DNA of 64,000 bases from an uncultured Halieaceae bacterium (GTDB lineage Bacteria > Pseudomonadota > Gammaproteobacteria > Pseudomonadales > Halieaceae): contig CAJWEV010000001.1 in assembly GCA_913031575.1 (NCBI GenBank), forward strand, positions 60,959 through 124,958, written 5' to 3'. Positions within the stretch are counted from its first letter, which is position 1, and each line of letters begins with the position of its first letter. Both the position numbers and the translations under genes were made by a program. The notes under the pieces are model-generated. The model made no database searches, was not told the origin of the DNA, and saw only the letters and a list, made by a program, of their open reading frames with translations. Below are positions 57,423 to 64,000 of the stretch, piece by piece.

Positions 57423-58391
57423 TCAGCTTGGAAGCGTCCCTAAGTCAAACCCCGCATCGGCCGGCGATGCCTGCTGCCAGTTCGTCCGCCATACCTCGCG
57501 AGAGACATGCCCCACGGGGACTGGTGATCGGTTAAATTCTGGTTGGCACTTGACGAGCGGCTCCACGACAACATCGTGTCGAGGCACCATGAAGAAAGGG
57601 AAGCTGTAACGCTCCTTCCCAGAGGTATTGACGACTTTGTGAGGTGTAGAAACAAAGGTCCCACCAGACCATAGCTCCAGTAGATCTCCTATATTCACGA
57701 CCATAGCATCCGATGGGGTAATGACCTCCATCCAGTCTTTTTGCCCGCGAGGCTGCAGCCACAACCCGCCAACTGGGTCCGGGAATAGTAGGGTCAAGGC
57801 ATCGGTGTCTTTGTGTGGGTGAATCCCAACCTTGGCTCTATTTGTTGGCTGAGACGGGTAGTGTAGAAGCGTCATATTGGTCAGAGGGTCATCGAAGTAA
57901 CTCAGAAAGTCAGTTTCATGAACGCCCATAATTCGGCTGATGAGCTTTAGTAGGTGCCTTCCAACAGCATCACAGGCCCGCCAGAATTCAGTAATAATCT
58001 CAGGCATATCTTCGGGCTTTGCCGGCCATTTATTTGGGCCGTATAGATCACATTGCTGCCGAATAGGGTGTTTTAACGACGTTTCATGATGAAGCTTGTA
58101 ACCCTCGTATTGGTCAGGTGTATTGCTACCTGTATTGGGGGAGAAAAACCCCAAAGGGATGTAGCCCCTGTAGTTGTCAGGTGTAATGCAATCCCGCATT
58201 TTTTCTTCTACCGGCCGGCTAAAGTAGCCTTCGATAACGTCGCGTACGTCTCGAACTAAATCTGGTGGAATACCATGTCCCTGAACCGTCACGAAGCCCA
58301 TTTCTGTTAATGCCCGCTCCAGAATGCCGACAATGCGCTCTTCAGGGTCCGCCAAATTAATGAGGCTTATGCTAGGCGCAGGCTTCATCAT
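57423..58391 (-). CDS. 2-oxoglutarate/Fe(II) oxygenase, isopenicillin-N-synthase-like
   Basis: 322 residues. A DIOX_N-like front (IVGILERALTEMGFVTVQGHGIPP) is followed by the catalytic jelly roll with HxD in IHPHKDTDALT, distal His in STPHKVVN and the 2-oxoglutarate-binding RYSFPF. It should use Fe(II), O2 and 2-oxoglutarate to hydroxylate a small substrate. It lies 39 bases from the YciB-like gene, on the same strand, and is convergent with SppA. Substrate unknown. Confidence 0.9.
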   Translation of the reverse strand: MMKPAPSISLINLADPEERIVGILERALTEMGFVTVQGHGIPPDLVRDVRDVIEGYFSRPVEEKMRDCITPDNYRGYIPLGFFSPNTGSNTPDQYEGYKLHHETSLKHPIRQQCDLYGPNKWPAKPEDMPEIITEFWRACDAVGRHLLKLISRIMGVHETDFLSYFDDPLTNMTLLHYPSQPTNRAKVGIHPHKDTDALTLLFPDPVGGLWLQPRGQKDWMEVITPSDAMVVNIGDLLELWSGGTFVSTPHKVVNTSGKERYSFPFFMVPRHDVVVEPLVKCQPEFNRSPVPVGHVSREVWRTNWQQASPADAGFDLGTLPS

Positions 58392-58430
58392 TCGAGACTT
58401 GTGCTAGATGTGTTAAGGAATTGCCTGCGC

Positions 58431-59345
58431 TCATACAGTTTGATGCTCAGATTTGCGGGCCCATCGCAGGATGACGAAAAACGACAGCAAAATGATGGGG
58501 ATGTCGAGGAAGGTGGTGTAGATGAGCCAGAAATCTTCCGAGAAATTTTCTGCGACGATGTAATTTCCACCGGCAGACACAATGCCCACAATACTCATAC
58601 CTATGGCAAGTCGGTTGTGGTGCAAAGGACCCGGCATATAGCGCTCGAATCTTGCGCCAAAATAGGCGCCTTGCCTCAACAGACCATCGGCCATAAATAG
58701 GGCAGCCGTGAACAGTCCAAGTGCCGTACCCTTCATTTGAACCCAATAGCTATCTTGTAAAATGAGAGAAAAACTGGTGGAGATAACCAACATGATGGTG
58801 CCGAACACAGCAAAACCGCCGAGGAGGTCCACTTTGACGAATCGCTGTAACGCGATGAGACCTAAGCCCGTAACGCCTCCAGCAATAGCAGCTAGAACCA
58901 GATCCCCCGTCACCTTGCTAACGATGAAGAACAAAGCCATGAGACCTAGGTCGGTATAAACGGAGTATTTATTTTTCTCCCACTTGCTCTCCCCACCGCC
59001 CGCGGCTGTCTCCTCCATGCCATATAAATTTTTCATGAGTGCTTCGCCGTAGCGCAGGTCTTCCCCTGGGTGGCTTTCATGAACTACACGACCGTTTTCG
59101 GTTACGGCAATGCCTACATTCCGCCAATTGAAATAGCCAGACTTGACCTCTGCTTGAAGGCCAGAAGATGTCTGTAGGGAGTGCACGAATGTGATCAGCC
59201 CATCCATGTATTTAATGGATTTTTCCTCAACGAGGAAGTCGTCGACATACAGAGATGAAATGGTTTCGCTGTGGGTCAACGTGACCTTCACTTCGCAACG
59301 ATGGCCATGAAATGTGAAGGGCCGTGAATAACTCCAAATTTTCAT
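58431..59345 (-). CDS. YciB/septation-protein-A-like membrane protein
   Basis: 304 residues. The first ~120 residues are soluble, with a beta-strand-rich segment (FHGHRCEVKVTLTHSETIS). The remainder has about six membrane helices: MALFFIVSKVTGDLVLAA, FAVFGTIMLVISTSFSLIL and TALGLFTAALFMADG resemble the YciB/IspZ intracellular septation family. The extra N-terminal domain is not found in E. coli YciB (179 residues). A role at the cell envelope is likely; a division role is inference. Probably the first gene of a two-gene unit with the oxygenase. Confidence 0.65.
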   Translation of the reverse strand: MKIWSYSRPFTFHGHRCEVKVTLTHSETISSLYVDDFLVEEKSIKYMDGLITFVHSLQTSSGLQAEVKSGYFNWRNVGIAVTENGRVVHESHPGEDLRYGEALMKNLYGMEETAAGGGESKWEKNKYSVYTDLGLMALFFIVSKVTGDLVLAAIAGGVTGLGLIALQRFVKVDLLGGFAVFGTIMLVISTSFSLILQDSYWVQMKGTALGLFTAALFMADGLLRQGAYFGARFERYMPGPLHHNRLAIGMSIVGIVSAGGNYIVAENFSEDFWLIYTTFLDIPIILLSFFVILRWARKSEHQTV

Positions 59346-59640
59346 GTGATATTGCGCCTAGGCCAAAAGAAGATACATAACTATCTTTGCACGGTTTCGC
59401 TGTACGAGGGGAGGTTTCCACCCGGGCTTTTGCACGTCAAACGCCCGCCAGATTGTTATCAATTGGCTCTCGCGATTGAACCCGATATACACCTTAGCCT
59501 TGCAAGGCCCCAAACTTATCAACCCGAAACACACCCACAGATTAAACCGGCGCGCACTTTAAGGCTTAGTTTATTTGCGGTGAGCTTGAATCGCTTGATG
59601 TATTTAACACACGCTTAGATTTTGCTGACTGGAGCGGTGC

Positions 59641-61266
59641 CTAGTGAGCACGATTCCCCACAGGTTTCGTTCGCTGAAGCAGCACCACGGGCAATACACC
59701 CAGAATCACAATCAGTAGCGCGGCGCCAGATGCCTCTGCCAGCCGTTCATCGCTGGCTAGTCGATAAACCTGGGTCGCCAAGGTGTCGAAGTTGAAAGGC
59801 CGCAATATCAGTGTTGCCGGCAGTTCCCGCATAACGTCCACAAAAACCAACAAACAGGCTGCAAAGATGCTGGGTCTTAGCAGAGGAAAATGGATTTTAC
59901 GGATCATCTCGCTTGTCGTGGTGCCGAGTGTTTTAGCCGCCGCGTCGATGTCGTGAGAGATACCCGCGAAGCCGGAGTCAACCGACTGGTATGCGACCGT
60001 CAAAAACCGACAGACATAAGCATACAGCAGCAGTAACAGGCTTCCAGATAGCAGTGGTGTGGACAGACCTGACCACGATTCCATCAACCACGCATCAAAA
60101 ACACCAACCGGCTTAAGCAATGCAACGGCCAACAGAATACCGGGCAAGGCGTAGCCTAAGGTCGATATACGGATCAGGCTATGGGTGAGCGGAGTGGGGC
60201 GGAGGCGCTTCACGTAGGCCAGCACCCAGGCAACCAGGGTAACCCCAACACCAGCCGCCATGGCGAGCAATAGACTATTCGAGGCCAGTTGAGTGAACTT
60301 TGCTTGGGTTAATGCATTGACGTTGTCAGCAGCGTGTATCGCCAGCGTCACTGCTGGGATAACAAACCCGAGAACAATAGGGAGTACACAGGCCGAAATG
60401 GCGAAAAAGGCCCTGATGCCAGTTAAGTTAATCTGCGAGGCTCCGGCTATGTCGCTGCGATCGACAGCCCCCCACCGATTACCCTCTTCCAGTCCTACCA
60501 GCAAAATTACGAACAAGAGCATCAGAGACGCTAGTTTTAGCGCAGCCTGAGGGTCGCCCAATCCGAGCCATGTACGAAAGATGCCCGTTGAAAACGTGGG
60601 TACTGAGAAATAGCTAACGACGCCAAAGTCGGCCAGTGTTTCCATAAGCACTAATGCCAGCCCGCCCACGATTGCCGGACGCGCGGCAGGGAGAGCGACG
60701 CGTAAAAAGGCGCTAAACGGACCGTGACCAAGCACGCGTGCGGCATCAAAGTGCGCTCCCGACCGTCCCGCAAAGCTGTTTCGGCAGAGCAAATAAATGT
60801 AGGGATAGAGTACGAGCGAGAGTAAAATAGCAGCGCCTGTCAGATTGCGGATAGGCGGAAACTGGAGATCGTTTATTCCTAACGAAAGCCATGACCGCAA
60901 AACGGTCTGCACCGGGCCAGACACTTCTAGCAGGTCCGTGTACACATACGCAACGATATAGGCTGGCGACGCCAGCGGCAGCATTAACAACCAGCTTAAG
61001 GTGGCTCGTCCACGAAAGTCGCATGCACCAATGAGCCAGCCGGTGCCGACACCAAGTAGCAGTGATAGTCCCCCGGTCAGCATCATGAGAGCGAGCGTGT
61101 TCAACAGATACTCGTTCAGCACAGTGTCTCTGAGGTGCTCCCAGATAGGACCGGCCGGCTGGGCTAAGGAGAGCAGCGTGACAACAATCGGCAACGACAC
61201 CAGTATGGCTGCAAATAGCGCGGGTAATACCAGTAGACTGCTAGCTTGTTGTGATGGAGTAGGCAT
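59641..61266 (-). CDS. ferric iron ABC transporter permease (FbpB-like)
   Basis: 541 residues with about twelve membrane helices as two fused binding-protein-dependent transport domains. The EAA-like loops read HFDAARVLGHGPFSAFLRVALPAARPAI in the first half and AAKTLGTTTSEMIRKIHFPLLRPSI in the second. This double permease fits the FbpB/SfuB type that imports Fe3+ delivered by a periplasmic binding protein. It is transcribed away from the ATPase gene, 39 bases apart, with the binding-protein gene further on. The split orientation is unusual for an FbpABC set. Confidence 0.88.
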   Translation of the reverse strand: MPTPSQQASSLLVLPALFAAILVSLPIVVTLLSLAQPAGPIWEHLRDTVLNEYLLNTLALMMLTGGLSLLLGVGTGWLIGACDFRGRATLSWLLMLPLASPAYIVAYVYTDLLEVSGPVQTVLRSWLSLGINDLQFPPIRNLTGAAILLSLVLYPYIYLLCRNSFAGRSGAHFDAARVLGHGPFSAFLRVALPAARPAIVGGLALVLMETLADFGVVSYFSVPTFSTGIFRTWLGLGDPQAALKLASLMLLFVILLVGLEEGNRWGAVDRSDIAGASQINLTGIRAFFAISACVLPIVLGFVIPAVTLAIHAADNVNALTQAKFTQLASNSLLLAMAAGVGVTLVAWVLAYVKRLRPTPLTHSLIRISTLGYALPGILLAVALLKPVGVFDAWLMESWSGLSTPLLSGSLLLLLYAYVCRFLTVAYQSVDSGFAGISHDIDAAAKTLGTTTSEMIRKIHFPLLRPSIFAACLLVFVDVMRELPATLILRPFNFDTLATQVYRLASDERLAEASGAALLIVILGVLPVVLLQRTKPVGNRAH

Positions 61267-61305
61267 AGACTATTGCGAGTGATTGTCGACGAGTAGTGTA
61301 TTCAG

Positions 61306-62346
61306 GTGCTTTCAGTTAACAAAGTGTCGCATCGATTTAGTAAAAATGTGGCCTTAAATGATATTTCTTTTGAGTGTAAGGCCGGTGAAGTCACCTGTTT
61401 GATTGGGCACTCAGGCTGCGGCAAGACCACGTTGCTGCGACTTATGGCCGGATTGTTGCCTCTGCAGTCCGGGGAGATTGTGCTGAACGGTTCCACACTT
61501 GCCAGTCCATCGTTAATGGTGCCACCCGAACTCAGGTCAGTTGGCATGGTGTTTCAAGAGGGTGCCTTGTTCCCCCACATGAGTGTCATTGATAACGTCG
61601 CTTTTGGTTTGCGGAAGAACGGAGTTAAAAAACGCGCACTTGAATGGCTGGCCCGTGTCGGTTTGTCTGACTATGCAGATCGATATCCCGATAGCCTGTC
61701 GGGAGGGCAACGCCAACGTGTTGCACTGGCGAGAGCCATGGCGCCCGAGCCTGCAGTCCTGCTCTTTGATGAGCCTTATGCCAACCTGGACGTTCCTCTG
61801 CGAAGAACACTTCGTAAAGATGCTCGGCAAATCATTCGCGAGTCGGGTGCGGTGGGTGTCTTCGTCACTCACGATCCGGATGAGGTATTGGCAATGGGTG
61901 ACAAGGTCGTTGTGCTCGATCATGGCGCGATGGTCGAGAGCGCTACTGCCCAGAGCTTGTATGAGGCGCCTAAGTCACGCTACACCGCGGAGTTGTTCGG
62001 TGATCCTCAAATGCTGGAGGGCGTTATTCACGATGATGGCGTGACTTCCCTATTTGGTGAGTGGGATCGGAGCGTTCTGACTAACCCCGCGATGGCAAAT
62101 GGGCGGGTCACTCTGATCGTAGATGCTAACCAGTTAATGTTGCGTACTGATGCAGACGGCCTTGAAATAACCCAAATCGATCGCATTGGTGGATTAAACC
62201 GAGTAACGGTTAAGCATGGTCCTGGAGACACACGGATGGACTTTGAATGCTCAAGCGAACTGGATGCAGACATCGTTGTGGGATCCTGCGTGCGGGTAAC
62301 ACTCGGATTTGGGGTCGTTTTCGCAGCGAGAATTTCTTCTTGTTGA
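61306..62346 (+). CDS. ferric iron ABC transporter ATP-binding protein (FbpC-like)
   Basis: 346 residues from GTG 61306. Walker A is GHSGCGKTT (34-42), the signature is SLSGGQRQRVALA, Walker B is AVLLFDEPYANLD, and the H-loop lies in VFVTHDPDEVL. The C-terminal ~110 residues form a TOBE-like regulatory part. It energises the permease on the opposite strand, and the binding protein gene follows 51 bases on. FbpC-type ATPases are typically 340-350 residues. Promoter not resolved in the 39-base gap. Confidence 0.92.
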   Translation: MLSVNKVSHRFSKNVALNDISFECKAGEVTCLIGHSGCGKTTLLRLMAGLLPLQSGEIVLNGSTLASPSLMVPPELRSVGMVFQEGALFPHMSVIDNVAFGLRKNGVKKRALEWLARVGLSDYADRYPDSLSGGQRQRVALARAMAPEPAVLLFDEPYANLDVPLRRTLRKDARQIIRESGAVGVFVTHDPDEVLAMGDKVVVLDHGAMVESATAQSLYEAPKSRYTAELFGDPQMLEGVIHDDGVTSLFGEWDRSVLTNPAMANGRVTLIVDANQLMLRTDADGLEITQIDRIGGLNRVTVKHGPGDTRMDFECSSELDADIVVGSCVRVTLGFGVVFAARISSC

Positions 62347-62371
62347 TCGAGAGAATGAATCTCATTATCAT
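62343..62371 (+). promoter_or_regulatory. Fur-box promoter before the iron-binding-protein gene
   Basis: GAGAATGAATCTCATTATC at 62351-62369 matches the Fur consensus at 15 of 19 positions. It sits in a good promoter: TTGATC at 62343-62348 and TATCAT at 62366-62371 with exactly 17 bases between. The ATG is 26 bases after the -10. This allows the binding protein to be expressed separately from, and more highly than, the ATPase. Confidence 0.85.
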
Positions 62372-62397
62372 TTAACAAATTAAGATAAAGGTATCCC

Positions 62398-63441
62398 ATG
62401 CGCTTCTCATTGCTCTATTTCGCCCCCCTGATCGCACTGTCTTCACTCATCTCCTGCTCGAATGAGAATGCCAGTGAGAACGCAGCTGCTGGTGAACTTA
62501 ACTTGTATTCGTCTCGCCATTACGACACCGATACCGCACTCCTTGAGAACTTCACCGAGGCGACTGGAATTAAAATTAACCTGATTGAGGCTGGTGCTGA
62601 TGAGTTGATCGAGCGCATTAAAAGTGAGGGTGATGCGAGTCCTGCTGATCTTTTAATTACCGTTGACGCTGGGCGCCTCTGGAGAGCAGAGCAGGCTGGC
62701 ATTTTTCAGCCCATTGATTCACCGATTTTGAATCAACGCCTGCCTGAAAATATGCGACACCCTGATGGTTTATGGGTGGGACTGTCCAAGCGGGCACGGG
62801 TAATTGTTTACAACTCCGAGGCGGGTCTACCCGAGCCGCTGAGCGACTATTCAGACTTGGCCAATCCGGCTCACCGGGGTAAGGTTTGTATTCGCTCCTC
62901 AAGCAATATTTACAACATCTCGTTAATGGCATCGATGGTGTCTCGAATGGGTGAGGCTGCCGCTGAAGAGTGGGCTGCTGGAGTGGTCGCTAATTTTGCT
63001 CGCACACCGCAGAGTAACGACACGGGCCAGATCCGCGCTGTGGCGAGTGGTGAGTGTCAGATTGGAGTTGCCAATACCTACTACCTCGCGCGATTGGCCG
63101 CGTCGGATGACCCAGCTGACCAAGCTGTGGCCTCAGCCGTAAAGGTTGTCTTTCCGGGTCAAGAAAGTAATGGAACCCACGTGAATATTAGCGGTGCTGG
63201 CCTCGTAACCACGTCTCCCAACTCAGAAAATGCCGTCAAGTTCCTTGAATACCTGACCAGTGAGTCAGCCCAGCTTTTATTTGCCAATGGCAATTTTGAA
63301 TACCCTGCAGTACCCGGTGTTGCTCCGATGTCCACGGTTGCGGGATTAGGCGAGTTTAGTGAAGATATGTTGAATGCCTCTGAACTGGGTGTTAACCAAG
63401 CGGCGGCGATTATGGTCTTCGACCGTGCTGGGTGGAAATAA
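62398..63441 (+). CDS. ferric iron ABC transporter substrate-binding lipoprotein (FbpA/FutA-like)
   Basis: 347 residues with a lipoprotein signal (SSLISC, Cys20). The family start LNLYSSRHYDTDTALLENFTE and the later GVANTYYLARLAA, which holds the tyrosine pair typical of iron contacts (YY), are present. The N-terminal LYSSRHY also carries a ligand tyrosine. It binds Fe3+ in the periplasm and passes it to the FbpB permease. Lipid-anchoring is less usual than soluble FbpA. The ATG follows AAGG (at 62390). A Fur-box promoter lies just upstream. Confidence 0.93.
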   Translation: MRFSLLYFAPLIALSSLISCSNENASENAAAGELNLYSSRHYDTDTALLENFTEATGIKINLIEAGADELIERIKSEGDASPADLLITVDAGRLWRAEQAGIFQPIDSPILNQRLPENMRHPDGLWVGLSKRARVIVYNSEAGLPEPLSDYSDLANPAHRGKVCIRSSSNIYNISLMASMVSRMGEAAAEEWAAGVVANFARTPQSNDTGQIRAVASGECQIGVANTYYLARLAASDDPADQAVASAVKVVFPGQESNGTHVNISGAGLVTTSPNSENAVKFLEYLTSESAQLLFANGNFEYPAVPGVAPMSTVAGLGEFSEDMLNASELGVNQAAAIMVFDRAGWK

Positions 63442-63476
63442 GCCGGGCTGCAGGTGCAAGCCTCCATCCACAAAAA

Positions 63477-63495
63477 AGCCCGCTTAAGTCGGGCT
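63477..63495 (-). terminator. intrinsic terminator, stronger on the minus strand
   Basis: AGCCCG and CGGGCT enclose CTTAAGT. Read on the minus strand it is followed by six T residues, while on the plus strand the tail is TCTACT, so it ends transcription coming from the right or acts weakly in both directions. It follows the iron-binding-protein stop by 36 bases. Confidence 0.65.
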
Positions 63496-63905
63496 CTACT
63501 ACATTGTTAAGACCAGCCAGATTCGAACTGCCGACGTCGACAATGTCCAGGCTTTAGCTCCCTGCCGGGCACATTGCGACTAATTTTGAGATGGTTGCAG
63601 GTAGCACGTCCACACGTCTCAGTCCTCTCTCGCGTGTTCGGCTTGACGAGCCACCAAAGTTCCTCTTGTATTTGAAGCCAAATCGTTACTCTTGACTCAA
63701 GAAGTAGCGTCAACGATTCGTTAAGTCAGAGTCGCCTTTGCCTCTTGTGTTCTAAGTCAATTGCTAGACGTTCTGGGTGGACACTTTCAAATTGCTCATT
63801 TGTGAGTAATTCAGCCGGTCATTGGTTCATGAGATAACAAAAGTTCCTAGATCTACTTTTCTAGACTTATTAAAATTGAGGTAAATATTGGATTCTTAAC
63901 GTTGA
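63496..63905. other. non-coding region with a tRNA T-arm-like fragment
   Basis: About 410 bases without a convincing gene. On the minus strand GGCAG-TTCGAAT-CTGGC (63516-63532) looks like a tRNA T-arm with one mismatch, and a T-tailed terminator follows it at 63477. I could not fold an acceptor stem, anticodon arm or full tRNA around it. It could be a decayed tRNA or chance. Confidence 0.35.
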
Positions 63906-63926
63906 TAATGACAAATATTGTCATTA
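63906..63926. promoter_or_regulatory. perfect 21-base palindrome upstream of the last gene
   Basis: TAATGACAA-ATA-TTGTCATTA has 9-base arms that match completely. It lies 63 bases before the ATG at 63990. The arms are AT-rich and TGACA-containing; it does not match the Fur consensus well. It is a probable operator for a dimeric regulator. Confidence 0.65.
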
Positions 63927-63989
63927 AATTAGGGCAACAGAAGGTGGGGCTCATGCCCTTTTCAGCACGCATCTTGATGGAGATTTTTA

Positions 63990-64000
63990 ATGGGAATTTT
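63990..64000 (+). CDS. start of a gene cut by the window end
   Basis: ATG 63990 is preceded by TGGAGA at nine bases, a good ribosome site, and opens MGI before the window ends. The palindrome at 63906 would control it. No function can be read from three codons. Confidence 0.5.

Noticed and set aside
63507..63713. Minus-strand 68-codon frame near the end
   Set aside because: Tryptophan/arginine-rich, overlaps the T-arm-like motif, no start signals.

Overview
The window reads as chromosome of a free-living marine gammaproteobacterium. Three TonB-dependent receptors, two large secreted S9 peptidases, several lipoproteins, Fur-type operators, a malonyl-CoA decarboxylase and a selenocysteine-type redoxin together suggest the OM60/NOR5 (Halieaceae) neighbourhood. 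That placement is inference from gene content and not a phylogeny. No phage, IS element, CRISPR array, rRNA or intact tRNA was seen.

Layout. 1-9.6 kb holds housekeeping and accessory enzymes: a truncated PhoX-type phosphatase, a MOSC protein, a copper amine oxidase lipoprotein, a 3-methyladenine glycosylase, an EamA exporter, an alpha/beta hydrolase, a NUDIX hydrolase and malonyl-CoA decarboxylase. 9.7-13.4 kb holds two exported peptidases (M20 and S9). 13.6-19.9 kb is a compact beta-galactoside unit of two GH2 enzymes and a GPH sugar symporter. 20-22.8 kb holds an aminotransferase, a 55-residue membrane peptide and a thiolase.

22.8-31 kb is an iron-responsive region with three good Fur boxes. 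A Fur-box promoter drives a DUF4856 lipoprotein, an imelysin-like lipoprotein, a FecA-like TonB-dependent receptor and a di-iron membrane hydroxylase. A second Fur box lies between a 32-residue membrane peptide and a hypothetical gene, and a third precedes another hypothetical gene. A DUF1826 C-terminal remnant lies out of frame in this region. At 31.1-32.3 kb the most striking gene is a redoxin read through an in-frame TGA that replaces the first Cys of a CxxC motif. A perfect stem-loop follows at bacterial SECIS distance, so it is very probably a selenoprotein.

32.6-45.2 kb holds a TonB-dependent receptor, YghU, a DUF2891 lipoprotein, then an amine or amino-acid oxidation module (RidA, XRE-cupin regulator, FAD oxidase, YkvI-like transporter) with shared TTTCG-rich operators. 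Next come two paralogous TetR regulators around an MFS transporter and a GMC oxidoreductase. 45.2-53.4 kb is a further TonB receptor, S9 peptidase, aldehyde dehydrogenase and CocE-type hydrolase series. 53.4-59.3 kb is mixed: a cytochrome b561 remnant, DUF805, a GST, SppA, a 2OG-Fe(II) oxygenase and a YciB-like membrane protein. 59.6-63.4 kb encodes a ferric-iron ABC importer (permease opposite the ATPase and binding protein), with a Fur-box promoter before the binding protein. The last 560 bases are mainly non-coding and end at the start of a gene preceded by a perfect 21-base palindrome.

Iron acquisition (Fur boxes at 23.07, 29.59, 30.93 and 62.36 kb) and oxidative amine or alcohol catabolism are the two connecting themes.
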